This document shows, in pieces, positions 17,873 through 27,160 of a DNA stretch of 64,000 nt. Made by a program: the position numbers and the translations under genes. How positions within the stretch are numbered: position 1 is the stretch's first letter; each line of letters starts with the position of its first letter. The DNA comes from DATIUV01 sp049322755 (GTDB lineage Bacteria > Pseudomonadota > Gammaproteobacteria > Burkholderiales > UBA6910): the NCBI GenBank assembly GCA_049322755.1, contig JBMOQX010000039.1, positions 1-64,000 of the forward strand. Reading direction: 5' to 3'. Under the pieces are notes generated by a model. That model worked only from the letters and a program-made list of their open reading frames with translations, did no database searches and had not been told where the DNA came from.

Positions 17873-19375
17873 ATGAACCGACTGATCCTCCCGCCCCTGG
17901 CAGGCGCCTGCGCCGCTGCGCTGGCCGCCCTTGCGCCCACCGTGGCCGCCGCGGAAACCGCCCTCACCGTTTACAGCGCCTCTGCGCCCGGCACGCTTTC
18001 CGCCGATGCGCTTTCCGCCGGCGGCCGCCAGCTTCCCGGCTTCGCCGTGGTGCGCGAGACCCGCGCCCTGAACCTGGCCGAGGGGCGCAGCGAGATCCGC
18101 TTCACCGACGTCGCGGCGCTGATCGATCCCACGACCGTGACCTTCGAATCCCTCACCGACCCCGCCGGGACCCGGGTGGTGGAGCAATCCTTCCAGTTCG
18201 ATCTGGTGGACAGCGCGCGTCTGCTGGAGCGTTATGTCGACCGCGACATCACGGTCGAGCAGGCCCATGGCGGGACCGTCGATCGCAGCTCCGGCAAGCT
18301 GCTCAGCACCGCCGGCGGGCTGACGCTGCTGGCGCCCGACGGCAAGGTGCGCATCGTGCGCGATCACCGCTCGGTCGAGCTGCCGAGCCTGCCCGGCGGG
18401 CTCATCACCCGCCCGACGCTGGTATGGGACATCGCCGCACGCCGCGGCGGTACGCACCAGGCCCGCGTCGGCTACCAGACCGAGGGGCTCAGCTGGTGGG
18501 CCGACTACAACGTCGAGTACGTCGAGGCCAAGGATGGCGCCTGCCGGCTCGACGTCGGTGCCTGGGTGACGCTGGTCAACCGCTCCGGCGCCACGTTCAG
18601 CGACGCGCGCCTCAAGCTGGTGGCGGGCGACGTGCAGCGCGTGCGCCCGGCGGTCCACCCGCGAACCTACGCGCCGCAGGCGGCGATGGGGGAAGCCAAG
18701 GTGGCGGGATTCGAGGAGAAGACGTTCTTCGAATACCACCTCTACACGCTGGGGCGGCCGACGACGCTCCCCGACCGCTCCACCAAGCAGATCGAGCTCT
18801 TCGGCACCGCCCGGGGTGTGGCGTGCGAGAAGCGCCTGGTCTACGAGGGCAGCCGGGTGCCGCCCTACGCGGGCCCCGAGCCCCTCACCGACCGCGCCTA
18901 CGGCGCCGGGGGCAACCGCAAGGTGGACGTGCTCCTGGAGTTTGCCAACCGCCGCGAGCGCGGGCTGGGCATGCCGTTGCCGGCGGGCAAGGTGCGCGTG
19001 TCGCAGCGCGACCCGGCCGACCAGTCGCTGGAATTCGTCGGCGAGGACGTGATCGACCATACGCCGAAGGACGAGAAGCTGCGCGTGCGGCTGGGCTCCT
19101 CGTTCGACATCGTCGGCGAGCGCCGGCAGGCCGACTTCAAGGTCGACACGCGCGCCCGGACCCTGAGCGAGACCATCGAAGTGCAGCTGCGCAACCACAA
19201 GGACCGCGCGGTGGAGGTCACGGTGCGCGAGCCCATGTACCGCTGGCTAAACTGGTCGATCGCCGAGGCGAGCCACGAATTCGCCAGGCGCGACGCGCGA
19301 ACGGTCGAATTTCTGGCACGAGTGGCGGCGAATGGCGAGACGGTCGTGCGATATACTGTGCGCTACTCGTGGTAA
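17873..19375 (+). CDS. Exported DUF4139 protein
   Basis: The 500-residue product has a clear signal peptide (MNRLILPPLAGACAAALAAL, cut after about AAA at residue 24). The DUF4139 region follows, with LSWWADYNVEYVEAKDG, VTLVNRSGATFSDARLKLVAG and the closing VTVREPMYRWLNWSIAE. Members are predicted periplasmic or surface beta-rich proteins of unknown role. The start is set by AAAGGAAG and the signal peptide; a start 28 codons upstream would spoil the signal. lemA follows after 19 bp. Confidence 0.85.
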   Translation: MNRLILPPLAGACAAALAALAPTVAAAETALTVYSASAPGTLSADALSAGGRQLPGFAVVRETRALNLAEGRSEIRFTDVAALIDPTTVTFESLTDPAGTRVVEQSFQFDLVDSARLLERYVDRDITVEQAHGGTVDRSSGKLLSTAGGLTLLAPDGKVRIVRDHRSVELPSLPGGLITRPTLVWDIAARRGGTHQARVGYQTEGLSWWADYNVEYVEAKDGACRLDVGAWVTLVNRSGATFSDARLKLVAGDVQRVRPAVHPRTYAPQAAMGEAKVAGFEEKTFFEYHLYTLGRPTTLPDRSTKQIELFGTARGVACEKRLVYEGSRVPPYAGPEPLTDRAYGAGGNRKVDVLLEFANRRERGLGMPLPAGKVRVSQRDPADQSLEFVGEDVIDHTPKDEKLRVRLGSSFDIVGERRQADFKVDTRARTLSETIEVQLRNHKDRAVEVTVREPMYRWLNWSIAEASHEFARRDARTVEFLARVAANGETVVRYTVRYSW

Positions 19376-19394
19376 GCGCGGAGGGCGAAAGCCG

Positions 19395-19967
19395 ATGGAG
19401 ATCGTGTCGGTGGTGATTCTGGTGGCGCTGGCGCTGCTCGCGGTCTATGGCGTCGTCATTTACAACGCCCTGGTGGCGATCAAGCATAACGTCTCCAAGG
19501 CCTGGGCCAACATCGACGTGCTGCTCAAGCAGCGCAACGACGAGCTCCCCAAGCTGGTGGAAACCTGCAAGCAGTACATGCGGTTCGAGCAGGAGACGCT
19601 GGAGCGCGTGATGCGCGCGCGGGCCCGGTCCCAGGCGGCGCAGCAGGCCGGCAACCTGCCCGCCCTGGGCCAGGCCGAGGGCGCGCTGCGCCTCGGCCTC
19701 GGGCAGCTGTTCGCGGTGGCCGAAGCGTATCCGGACCTCAAGACCAATGTGACCTTCCAGCACCTGCGGGGCCGCATCACCGGGCTCGAGAACGCCATCG
19801 CCGACCGCCGCGAGCTCTACAACGAAAGCGCCAACATCAACAACGTGCGTATCGAGCAGTTCCCGGACGTCATCGTCGCGCGGCTGCTCGCATTCAAGCC
19901 GGCCCAGCTGCTGGAGTTCGCCGACGCCGAAAAGGCGGACGTCGATCTGAATAAGCTGTTCGCCTGA
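19395..19967 (+). CDS. lemA: LemA-family membrane protein
   Basis: The 190-residue protein has one N-terminal transmembrane helix (IVSVVILVALALLAVYGVVI). The LemA helical bundle follows (AWANIDVLLKQRNDELPKLV near residues 45-65, YNESANINNVRIEQFPDVIV near 150-165). LemA proteins are membrane-anchored with the bundle outside; their role is unsettled. Its gene partner is the GIDE-domain protein 33 bp downstream, a pairing seen in other bacteria. Confidence 0.93.
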   Translation: MEIVSVVILVALALLAVYGVVIYNALVAIKHNVSKAWANIDVLLKQRNDELPKLVETCKQYMRFEQETLERVMRARARSQAAQQAGNLPALGQAEGALRLGLGQLFAVAEAYPDLKTNVTFQHLRGRITGLENAIADRRELYNESANINNVRIEQFPDVIVARLLAFKPAQLLEFADAEKADVDLNKLFA

Positions 19968-19984
19968 GCGGCGCGGAGCGCCGC
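19968..19984 (+). other. Short GC hairpin between lemA and the GIDE gene
   Basis: GCGGCGC-GGA-GCGCCGC directly follows the lemA stop. Without a T-run it is more likely an mRNA-stabilising or attenuating hairpin inside the operon than a terminator. Confidence 0.35.
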
Positions 19985-20000
19985 GCGCATTTGAGTCGCG

Positions 20001-20909
20001 ATGGTCCGCGAGCTCAAACGCCAGACTGCCAACGTCTACACCTCGCTCGCCTACCTGGCGCTGGTGGCGGTCGGCTTCCAGATCGACACCCGGGCCGGCT
20101 GGCTCATCGGCCTCGCGCTCATCGCGCTCATCGCCCTGTTCGCCTGGCTCGGCTCGCTCAAGCGCTTCCGCGCCATCGACGACACGCCCACTTCCCGGGT
20201 CGCGTCGGCGGCCCAGGGCTACGTCGAGCTGGAGGGCCGCGCCTACCCGCATCCCGGGGCGCCGGTGATCAGCAAGCTGAACCTGCTGCCCTGCTGCTGG
20301 TACCGGTACGAGATCTGGGAGCGCGGCCAGGACAACAAATGGCAGCGCATGGACCACGGCGAGAGCGCCGACACGTTCCTGCTGCGCGACGGCAGCGGCG
20401 AGTGCGTGGTGGATCCGGAAGATGCGGAGGTGCTGACGCGGCACAGGCGCACCTGGCATCAGGGGAGCTACCGCTACACCGAGTGGACCCTGATCGAGCG
20501 TGACCCGCTCTACGCCCTGGGCGAATTCGCCACCTTGAGTGCGCATGCCGAACTCAACGCTCGCGAGGACATCGCGGCGCTGCTGGCGCAATGGAAACGC
20601 GACCGTCAGCGGCTGCTCAAGCGCTTCGACGCCGATGCCGACGACGCCATCGGCCTCGATGAATGGGATGAAGCGCGGCGCCAGGCCAAGGCCGAGGTGG
20701 AGCGGCAGCACCGCGAGTACCGGCTGGAGGGAAACATCGCCCACGTGCTGCGCCGGCCGGCCGACGGCCGCCTGTTCCTGCTCGCCAACGTGGAGCCGGA
20801 GCGCCTCGCGCGGCGCTACCGCAACTGGGCGTGGGTGCACCTGGCGGCGCTGCTCGCGGCGGCGACGGGCGTCGCCTACGCCGCCCTGTACGGACCGCCG
20901 CTGCCGTGA
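20001..20909 (+). CDS. GIDE-domain membrane protein with an EF-hand-like loop
   Basis: The 302-residue protein has two N-terminal hydrophobic helices (about residues 14-50) and one C-terminal helix (about 280-298). Between them lies a GIDE-type domain (GYVELEGRAYPHPGAPVISK, WYRYEIWERGQ, DPLYALGEFATL), the intermembrane domain known from the eukaryotic ligase MUL1. No RING finger is present, so ligase activity is not expected. Residues 210-221 (DADADDAIGLDE) fit a calcium-binding EF-hand loop at positions 1, 3, 5, 8 and 12. It is paired with lemA. Confidence 0.8.
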   Translation: MVRELKRQTANVYTSLAYLALVAVGFQIDTRAGWLIGLALIALIALFAWLGSLKRFRAIDDTPTSRVASAAQGYVELEGRAYPHPGAPVISKLNLLPCCWYRYEIWERGQDNKWQRMDHGESADTFLLRDGSGECVVDPEDAEVLTRHRRTWHQGSYRYTEWTLIERDPLYALGEFATLSAHAELNAREDIAALLAQWKRDRQRLLKRFDADADDAIGLDEWDEARRQAKAEVERQHREYRLEGNIAHVLRRPADGRLFLLANVEPERLARRYRNWAWVHLAALLAAATGVAYAALYGPPLP

Positions 20910-20917
20910 GCGACTGA

Positions 20918-23900
20918 TCAGGCCAGATTGCGCATTTCGCGCAGCGCCACCGACAGCATGGAAAGGTCGGTGGCCGGCGCCGCCTGCAGCTCCGCCAGCA
21001 CCTGCCGCAGCCGCTCCAGCGGCCCCGCGTTCTTCCCTTCCCACACGGCCATCAGGGCGTCGCGCTCCGTCAGCTCCGGGCTCAGCTTCAACACCACCGC
21101 GGTGAGGGAGCGCAGCTTCTCCGCCAGCTCGTCGCGCAGCGCGGCGCGGGCCAGCGTCTGCCAGTGGGTGTCGGAGGGCAAAGCCCCCGCCTGCTCCCGC
21201 AGCCAGGCCACCTGCAGCCGGCCCCAGAGGGCGAAGTAAACGTCGGCCACGCAACGCACCGCGCGGCCGGTAGCCCGGGTGACGTCGGCGATGTCGAGCG
21301 CCGACACGACGTAATCCGCCGCCGCCACCCGCGACGCCAGCTCTTCGGGGACGCCCGCCGCCCGGTAACGTCCCGCTTCGTCCTGGAACCGCGCCGCGTC
21401 GGCGTCCGGGAGCAGCGTGCCCAGCGACGCCTCCAGCTCGGCAGCGGGCGCGAGGAAGCGCTCCACCGTGGGCGCGAGCTCCGCGCCGGCGAGCCGATGG
21501 CGCAGGAACCACAGGCTCGCGCGCACCAGCGTGCGTCCGGCGTGCGTCAGCATCTCGTTCTGCACCGCGTCGGCGACGCGATGGTCGAGGGCGTCGATCC
21601 CGTCCCACAGCGCCGGAAGCCGGAACACGTCCCGCGCCAGCACGTAGGCGCGCGCCGCTTCCGCCGGCCGGGCGCCCGCCTCCTCCATCAGGCGATGGAC
21701 GAAGGTGCTGCCGGCACGGTTGACGATCTCGTTGGCCATCACCGTGGCCACGATTTCGCGCCGGAGCGGGTGCCGGTCCATGACCGGCCGGAAGCGCTCG
21801 CGCAGGGGCCCGGGGAAATAGTCCACCAGCTCGCCGCCGATCATCGGGTCTTCGGTGACGTCCGAGGCTAGCACCTGTTCGTACAGCCAGATCTTCGCGT
21901 ACGCCAGCAGCACCGCGTCCTCCGGCGTCGTGAGGCCGGCGCGGGCCGCGCGCCGAGCGGCGATCTCGTCATCGTCGGGCAGGAACTCGATCGCGCGCTT
22001 GAGTTTCCCCTGCCGCTCCAGGTAGCGCATGAAGCGCACCTGGGCGTCCAGCAGCCGCGCCGCCATGGCGCCGCTCACGCCCAGCGCCTGGGCCTGCCGG
22101 TAGTTGTCCGCCAGCACCAGCTGCGCCACCTCGTCGGTCATCTCGGTCAGCAGCCGGTTGCGCTGCTTCACCGTCATTTCGCCGTCGGCCACCACGGTGT
22201 CCAGCAGGATCTTGATGTTCACTTCGTGGTCCGAGCAGTCGACGCCCGCGGAATTGTCGATGGCGTCGGTGTGGATGAGCCCGCCGGCGGCGGCGAACTC
22301 GATGCGCGCCCGCTGGGTGAACCCGAGATTGCCGCCCTCCCCGACCACGCGGCAGCGCAGCTCGCGGGCATCGACGCGCACCGCGTCGTTGGTGCGGTCG
22401 CCGGCGTCGGCGTGGCTCTCGGCGCTGGCCTTGCAGTAGGTGCCGATGCCGCCGTTGTAGAGCAGGTCCACCGGCGCGCGCAGGATCGCCTGGATCAGCT
22501 CCTGCGGATTGAGCGCCTCCGCCTCCACGCCGAGGCGCGCGCGCGCCTGCGGCGCGAGCCGGATCGACTTCGCGCTGCGCGCGAACACGCCGCCGCCCTT
22601 GGAAATGAGCGTGGCGTCGTAGTCCGCCCAGGAGGAGCGCGGCAACCGGAACAGGCGTTCGCGCTCGCGGAAGCTCGCCTCCGGGTCCGGGTCGGGATCG
22701 AGGAAGATGTGCCGGTGGTCGAACGCCGCCACCAGCCGGATGTGGCGCGAGAGCAGCATGCCGTTGCCGAACACGTCGCCCGACATGTCGCCGATGCCCG
22801 CCACCGTGAAATCCGCGCTCTGGATGTCCATGCCCAGCTTGCGGAACGACTTCTTCACCGACTCCCACGCCCCGCGCGCGGTGATGCCCATCTTCTTGTG
22901 GTCGTAGCCGACGGAGCCGCCGGAGGCGAACGCGTCGCCGAGCCAGAAGCCGTACTCGGCCGCGATGGCGTTGGCAATGTCGGAGAACGTGGCCGTGCCC
23001 TTGTCTGCGGCCACCACCAGGTAGGTGTCGTCCTCGTCGTGGCGCACCACCTCGGGCGGCGGCACCACCTTGCCGGCGACCCGGTTGCCGGTGAGATCCA
23101 GCAGCGCGCGCACGAAGGTGGAATAGCACGCGACCACCTCCTTCATCAGCGCCTCGCGCTCGCCTCCGGCCGGCGGACACTTCACCACGAAGCCGCCCTT
23201 GGCCCCCACCGGTACGATCACCGCGTTCTTCACCATCTGCGCCTTCATCAGGCCCAGCACCTCGGTGCGGAAATCCTCCATGCGGTCCGACCAGCGCAGC
23301 CCGCCGCGCGCCACCCGGCCGCCCCGCAGGTGCACGCCTTCCACCCGCGGCGAGTAGACGTAGATTTCGAACATCGGCCGCGGCTCGGGCATGCCGGGCA
23401 CCTGCGCCGGATCGAACTTCAGCGCCAGATAGGGTTTCGGCCGCCCGTCGGGCCGGCGCTGGAAGAAGTTCGTGCGCACCGTGGCGCGCAGCGCCGCCAG
23501 CATCCGGCGCAGGATGCGATCCTCGTCGAGGCTCGCCACCGACTCCAGCGCCGCCTCGATCTCCCGGACGATGGCCTGCTCGCGCGTGCCGCGGTCGGCG
23601 CCGGCGGCCGGATCGTGCCGGACACGGAACAGCGCGACGAGCTGCACCGCGATCCGCGGATTCGCCGCCAGCGTGCTCTCGATGTAAGCCTGGCTGAACG
23701 TGAACCCGGTCTGGCGCAGGTACTTCGCGTAGGCCCGCAGCACCGCGATCTCGCGCCACTCGAGGCCCGCCCCCAGCACCAGGCGGTTGAAATCGTCGCT
23801 CTCCGCCTCCCCGCGCCAGACCCGGAGAAAGGCCTCCTCGAACGGCTCGCGCACCCGCTCGACGTCGATCCGCGCGCCGGCGGCGGGTTCCAGCCCCATG

Positions 23901-25744
23901 TCGTGAATCCAGATGCATGGTGCGTCCCGCGGCTCGATTTCGTAGGGCCGCTCCTCCCGCACCCGCACCCCCAGCCGCTCCAGCAGCGGCAGGCTTTGCG
24001 ACAATGGCACCGCCGCACCGCGGCGCAGCAGCCGCAGCCGCAACTCCCCGCCGGTGGCCTCGAGCGGGGCGTAGAGGTTGAGCGCCAGGGCGTCGTCGCC
24101 CCCGAGCTGCTCCATCAGGTCGATGTCGTGCACCGCCACGCGTGGCGAGCAGTCCTCCCGGTAGCCGGCGGGAAACGCGTTGCCGTAAACGCGCTGCAGC
24201 TCCCGTCCGCGCTCCTCGCCGTGCCGCTCGACGAGGACGTCTGAGAGGTCGTCCTCCCAGCGCCGGGTGGCGCGGGCCAGCTGCGCTTCCAGCGCGTCGA
24301 CGTCCACTTCGGGCGCGGCCCCCGGCAGCGTGTGCACTACGATCAGCACGCGGGCGAGATCGGACTCGGACAGGCTCACGGTGAATTCGGAAGAAGTCCC
24401 GCCGAACGCCTCCATGAGCTGCTGCTGGATGCGCTGGCGCACCTCGGTGCTGTAATTGTCGCGCGGCGCAAACACCAGGCAGGAATAAAACCGCCCGTAG
24501 GTGTCCCGGCGCACGAACAGGCGCGTGCGCGGCCGCTCCTGCAGGTGCAGGATGCCGAGCGCGATGCGGTAGAGGTCGTCCTCGCCGATCTGGAACAGCT
24601 CGTCGCGGGGATAGGTTTCCAGGATGGTGAGCAGCGCCTTGCCCATGTGGCTGCCGGCCAGCACGCCGGCGCGCTCGATCACGCCCGCCACCTTCCGGCG
24701 CAGCACCGGGATCTCGAGCGCGCTGGCGCGGTAGGCGACGCTGGTATAGAGGCCCAGGAAGCGGCGCTCCCCGATCACGTTGCCGTCGGCATCGAAGCGC
24801 TTCACGCCGACGTAATCCAGGTACGCCGGCCGGTGCACGGTGGCGCGGGAATTGGACTTGGTGATCACCAGCGGCTCGGGGCGCCGCGCCAGCTCGCGCA
24901 CCTCGGGCGGCAGCGTGGAGAAGCTCACCGAGGGCACCTCGGCGCCGCCCTCGCGCAGGATGCCGAGCCCCGAACCCGGGACCACGCGCAGCACGTCCTC
25001 TTCGCCCTCCCGTGCCAGCGTGTAATCGCGGCAGCCCAGGAACAGGAAGTGATCCGAGGCGAGCCAGTCCATGAACGCCAGGCTCTCCTTCACCGCCTCG
25101 CGCGCCAGCGGCGGCGGCGCGGCGCGCACGCCCTGGGCGGTCTCGCGCATGCGCTGGACCATGGCCTTCCAGTCCTCCACCGCCGCGCGCACGTCGCCGA
25201 GCACGCGCCGCAACCCGACGCGCAGCTCCTCCAGGCGTTCGGCATCGGTCTCACGCGTCACTTCCAGATGCATGAAGGATTCGAAAGCCGCGCCGCCCGC
25301 GGGCGCTTCCACGGGCAGCACCTCCAGCAGGTCGCCCGAGTCGTCGCGCCGGACCCGCATCACCGGATGCACGATCAGGTGCACCCCGTAGCCCTGGCGG
25401 GTGACCTCCATGCGCACCGAGTCCACCAGGAACGGCATGTCCCGGTTGGCGATCTCGATCACCGTGTGGGGGGACTGCCAGCCGTGCTCGTCGACACGCG
25501 GGTTGTACACCCGCACCGCCGCGTCGGCGCCGACCCGGCGGCGGCAGAACTGCCAGTGGGAAACGGCGGCGCCGTAGAGATCCTCCAGCGGCCGGTCGCG
25601 CAGGTCGCCGGGGTCCACCAGCCGGTAGAACTGGCGCACGAACGCCTCCACCTGGGGCACCTGCGGCTCCGGCAGCCGGCTGCGCACCAGGCCGAGGATC
25701 TCGTCGAGGGTGTCGAGCTGAAAGGCGGTTGCGCGCCGGTTCAT
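20918..25744 (-). CDS. gdhB: Large NAD-dependent glutamate dehydrogenase
   Basis: The 1608-residue protein is of the 180-kDa GDH class, which oxidises glutamate to 2-oxoglutarate and ammonia with NAD. The N-terminal half carries the ACT-like regulatory part. The catalytic core includes LKFDPAQVPGMPEPRPMFEI, RGGLRWSDRMEDFRTEVLGL and MVKNAVIVPVGAKGGFVVK. The nucleotide-binding region has GIGDMSGDVFGNGMLLS. A long helical C-terminal domain follows. Length and domain order match the family throughout with no break. The gene is monocistronic; it stops 8 bp from the convergent GIDE gene. Confidence 0.96.
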   Translation of the reverse strand: MNRRATAFQLDTLDEILGLVRSRLPEPQVPQVEAFVRQFYRLVDPGDLRDRPLEDLYGAAVSHWQFCRRRVGADAAVRVYNPRVDEHGWQSPHTVIEIANRDMPFLVDSVRMEVTRQGYGVHLIVHPVMRVRRDDSGDLLEVLPVEAPAGGAAFESFMHLEVTRETDAERLEELRVGLRRVLGDVRAAVEDWKAMVQRMRETAQGVRAAPPPLAREAVKESLAFMDWLASDHFLFLGCRDYTLAREGEEDVLRVVPGSGLGILREGGAEVPSVSFSTLPPEVRELARRPEPLVITKSNSRATVHRPAYLDYVGVKRFDADGNVIGERRFLGLYTSVAYRASALEIPVLRRKVAGVIERAGVLAGSHMGKALLTILETYPRDELFQIGEDDLYRIALGILHLQERPRTRLFVRRDTYGRFYSCLVFAPRDNYSTEVRQRIQQQLMEAFGGTSSEFTVSLSESDLARVLIVVHTLPGAAPEVDVDALEAQLARATRRWEDDLSDVLVERHGEERGRELQRVYGNAFPAGYREDCSPRVAVHDIDLMEQLGGDDALALNLYAPLEATGGELRLRLLRRGAAVPLSQSLPLLERLGVRVREERPYEIEPRDAPCIWIHDMGLEPAAGARIDVERVREPFEEAFLRVWRGEAESDDFNRLVLGAGLEWREIAVLRAYAKYLRQTGFTFSQAYIESTLAANPRIAVQLVALFRVRHDPAAGADRGTREQAIVREIEAALESVASLDEDRILRRMLAALRATVRTNFFQRRPDGRPKPYLALKFDPAQVPGMPEPRPMFEIYVYSPRVEGVHLRGGRVARGGLRWSDRMEDFRTEVLGLMKAQMVKNAVIVPVGAKGGFVVKCPPAGGEREALMKEVVACYSTFVRALLDLTGNRVAGKVVPPPEVVRHDEDDTYLVVAADKGTATFSDIANAIAAEYGFWLGDAFASGGSVGYDHKKMGITARGAWESVKKSFRKLGMDIQSADFTVAGIGDMSGDVFGNGMLLSRHIRLVAAFDHRHIFLDPDPDPEASFRERERLFRLPRSSWADYDATLISKGGGVFARSAKSIRLAPQARARLGVEAEALNPQELIQAILRAPVDLLYNGGIGTYCKASAESHADAGDRTNDAVRVDARELRCRVVGEGGNLGFTQRARIEFAAAGGLIHTDAIDNSAGVDCSDHEVNIKILLDTVVADGEMTVKQRNRLLTEMTDEVAQLVLADNYRQAQALGVSGAMAARLLDAQVRFMRYLERQGKLKRAIEFLPDDDEIAARRAARAGLTTPEDAVLLAYAKIWLYEQVLASDVTEDPMIGGELVDYFPGPLRERFRPVMDRHPLRREIVATVMANEIVNRAGSTFVHRLMEEAGARPAEAARAYVLARDVFRLPALWDGIDALDHRVADAVQNEMLTHAGRTLVRASLWFLRHRLAGAELAPTVERFLAPAAELEASLGTLLPDADAARFQDEAGRYRAAGVPEELASRVAAADYVVSALDIADVTRATGRAVRCVADVYFALWGRLQVAWLREQAGALPSDTHWQTLARAALRDELAEKLRSLTAVVLKLSPELTERDALMAVWEGKNAGPLERLRQVLAELQAAPATDLSMLSVALREMRNLA

Positions 25745-25809
25745 GAGCGCTCCCCTGGCGGCGGATGCCGCGGCCGGCCGGCGCCACGGGACCCCTGGTC
25801 TTGTGAGAG

Positions 25810-25833
25810 GCGCGGCGGCAGGCTCCGCCGCGC
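25810..25833. other. GC-rich hairpin upstream of gdhB, downstream of the Rieske gene
   Basis: GCGCGGCGG and CCGCCGCGC form a perfect 9-bp stem with a 6-base loop. It lies in the 196-bp gap where the suf transcript should end and gdhB should begin. There is no T-run, so it could be a Rho-independent-like end signal or a leader structure. Confidence 0.35.
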
Positions 25834-25940
25834 ATGGGGAAACAAGCTTAGCCGAAAACTGCGGACGTCGAAATGAAGCTTGCGCGGCGATCCGGCGGCG
25901 GCGCCAGGCCGGACACCGGCCGGCGGGGCCGGGGCCGGCT

Positions 25941-26258
25941 TCAGTCCGCCGGCAGCTGCACCTGCACCACGCCGCCTTCCACCCGGACCGGAAACGTGCG
26001 GATGTCCTCGTAAGCCGGCGGCGCCTTCACCGCGCCGGTGCGCACGCAGAACCGCGCGCCGTGCCGCGGGCAGACGATCTCGTCGCCTTCCACCTCGCCG
26101 CTGGCCAGATCGCCGCCGTCATGGGTGCACAGGTCCTCCACGGCGAAGAATTCGCCGTCGACATTGACCACGGCGATGAAAGTGCCTTCCACGTCCGCGG
26201 CGACCGCCGTCCCGGGGCCGATATCGGCGGCGGCGGCAACGTCGAACCAGTCGGCCAT
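25941..26258 (-). CDS. Rieske-type [2Fe-2S] ferredoxin
   Basis: The 105-residue protein is a small stand-alone Rieske domain. Its cluster ligands are plain: CTHDGGDL (Cys, His) and CPRHGARFCVRTG (Cys, His). It resembles ferredoxin components of non-haem iron dioxygenases and NirD-like proteins. Here it is the last gene of the suf operon, 97 bp after sufT. It may be an electron carrier for cluster assembly or a client, which is inference. Confidence 0.9.
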   Translation of the reverse strand: MADWFDVAAAADIGPGTAVAADVEGTFIAVVNVDGEFFAVEDLCTHDGGDLASGEVEGDEIVCPRHGARFCVRTGAVKAPPAYEDIRTFPVRVEGGVVQVQLPAD

Positions 26259-26355
26259 TTCGGGAAATGTGCGGTGGGCAATGCGGAACGGGTGGCAGGC
26301 CGCAGGGTTTTGGGAACGGTGTTACCCATTCCCGATCACCCATGGCCCATCCCCC

Positions 26356-26709
26356 TCAGAGCATGCCCAGCTGCAGCTTGGCGCCCTCGGTCATCCGGTC
26401 CTGGGTCCAGGGCGGCTCCCAGGTCAGCTCGACTTTCACGTCCTTGACGCCCGCCACCTCCGCCACCCGCTCCTGCACCGTCTGTGGAAACGTCTGCGCC
26501 ACCGGGCAGCCCGGCGCCGTGAGCGTCATCTGGATCGCGACGTCGCCCGAAGGCTGCACATCGAGCGCGTAGATGAGGCCGAGATCGTAGATGTTGACCG
26601 GAATCTCCGGGTCGAAAATCTGCTTCAGCGCCGCGACCACCCGCTGCTCCAGCTCGTCCAGCGTCGCGTTTTCGTCCTGATGGTCCAGCGTCTGCGGAGA
26701 ATTCAGCAT
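26356..26709 (-). CDS. sufT: SufT-type Fe-S cluster assembly protein (DUF59/MIP18)
   Basis: The 117-residue protein has the MIP18/DUF59 core: FDPEIPVNIYDLGLIYALDV, then MTLTAPGCPVAQTFPQTVQE with the conserved cysteine. The end is VELTWEPPWTQDRMTEGAKL. SufT helps mature Fe-S proteins when demand is high. It lies 4 bp downstream of sufU. Confidence 0.92.
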   Translation of the reverse strand: MLNSPQTLDHQDENATLDELEQRVVAALKQIFDPEIPVNIYDLGLIYALDVQPSGDVAIQMTLTAPGCPVAQTFPQTVQERVAEVAGVKDVKVELTWEPPWTQDRMTEGAKLQLGML

Positions 26710-26713
26710 GGGT

Positions 26714-27160
26714 TTACTCGGTCGTCACCGGAACCTGCTCGCCGTGCATCGCGGCATGCACGGTGTGCCATGCCAGGGTCGCGCACTTCACCCGGGCCGG
26801 AAACTCCCGCACGCCGGCCAGCACCTCCAGCTTGCCGAGATCGTGCGCGTGGCCGTCGGCGGAATCCGTGAGCGCGGAATGGAACTCCTCGAACAGCTGC
26901 TCCGCCTCGGCCAGCGTCTTGCCCTTCAGGGCCTCGGTCATGAGCGAAGCCGACGCCGTGGAGATGGCGCAGCCCGAGCCCTGGAAGCTCACGTCGGCGA
27001 TGCGCTCGCCGTCCAGTCTGAGGAAGATGGTGACCTTGTCGCCACACATCGGATTGAAGCCGTCGGCCTTGCGGTCGGCGGGATCCATCGCGCGGAAATT
27101 GCGCGGGTGGCGGTTGTGATCGAAGATCACTTCCTGGTAGAGCTCGCGCAGGTCGGCCAT
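26714..27160 (-). CDS. sufU: SufU-type scaffold / sulfur-transfer protein
   Basis: The 148-residue protein has three conserved cysteines of SufU, in NPMCGDKV, GSGCAISTASASLM and VKCATLAWHTV. In Gram-positive bacteria zinc-bound SufU receives persulfide sulfur from SufS. Here it stands where SufE would be in E. coli. The start at 27160 overlaps the sufS stop by one base (TGATG). The frame is open upstream but does not code there. Confidence 0.93.
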   Translation of the reverse strand: MADLRELYQEVIFDHNRHPRNFRAMDPADRKADGFNPMCGDKVTIFLRLDGERIADVSFQGSGCAISTASASLMTEALKGKTLAEAEQLFEEFHSALTDSADGHAHDLGKLEVLAGVREFPARVKCATLAWHTVHAAMHGEQVPVTTE

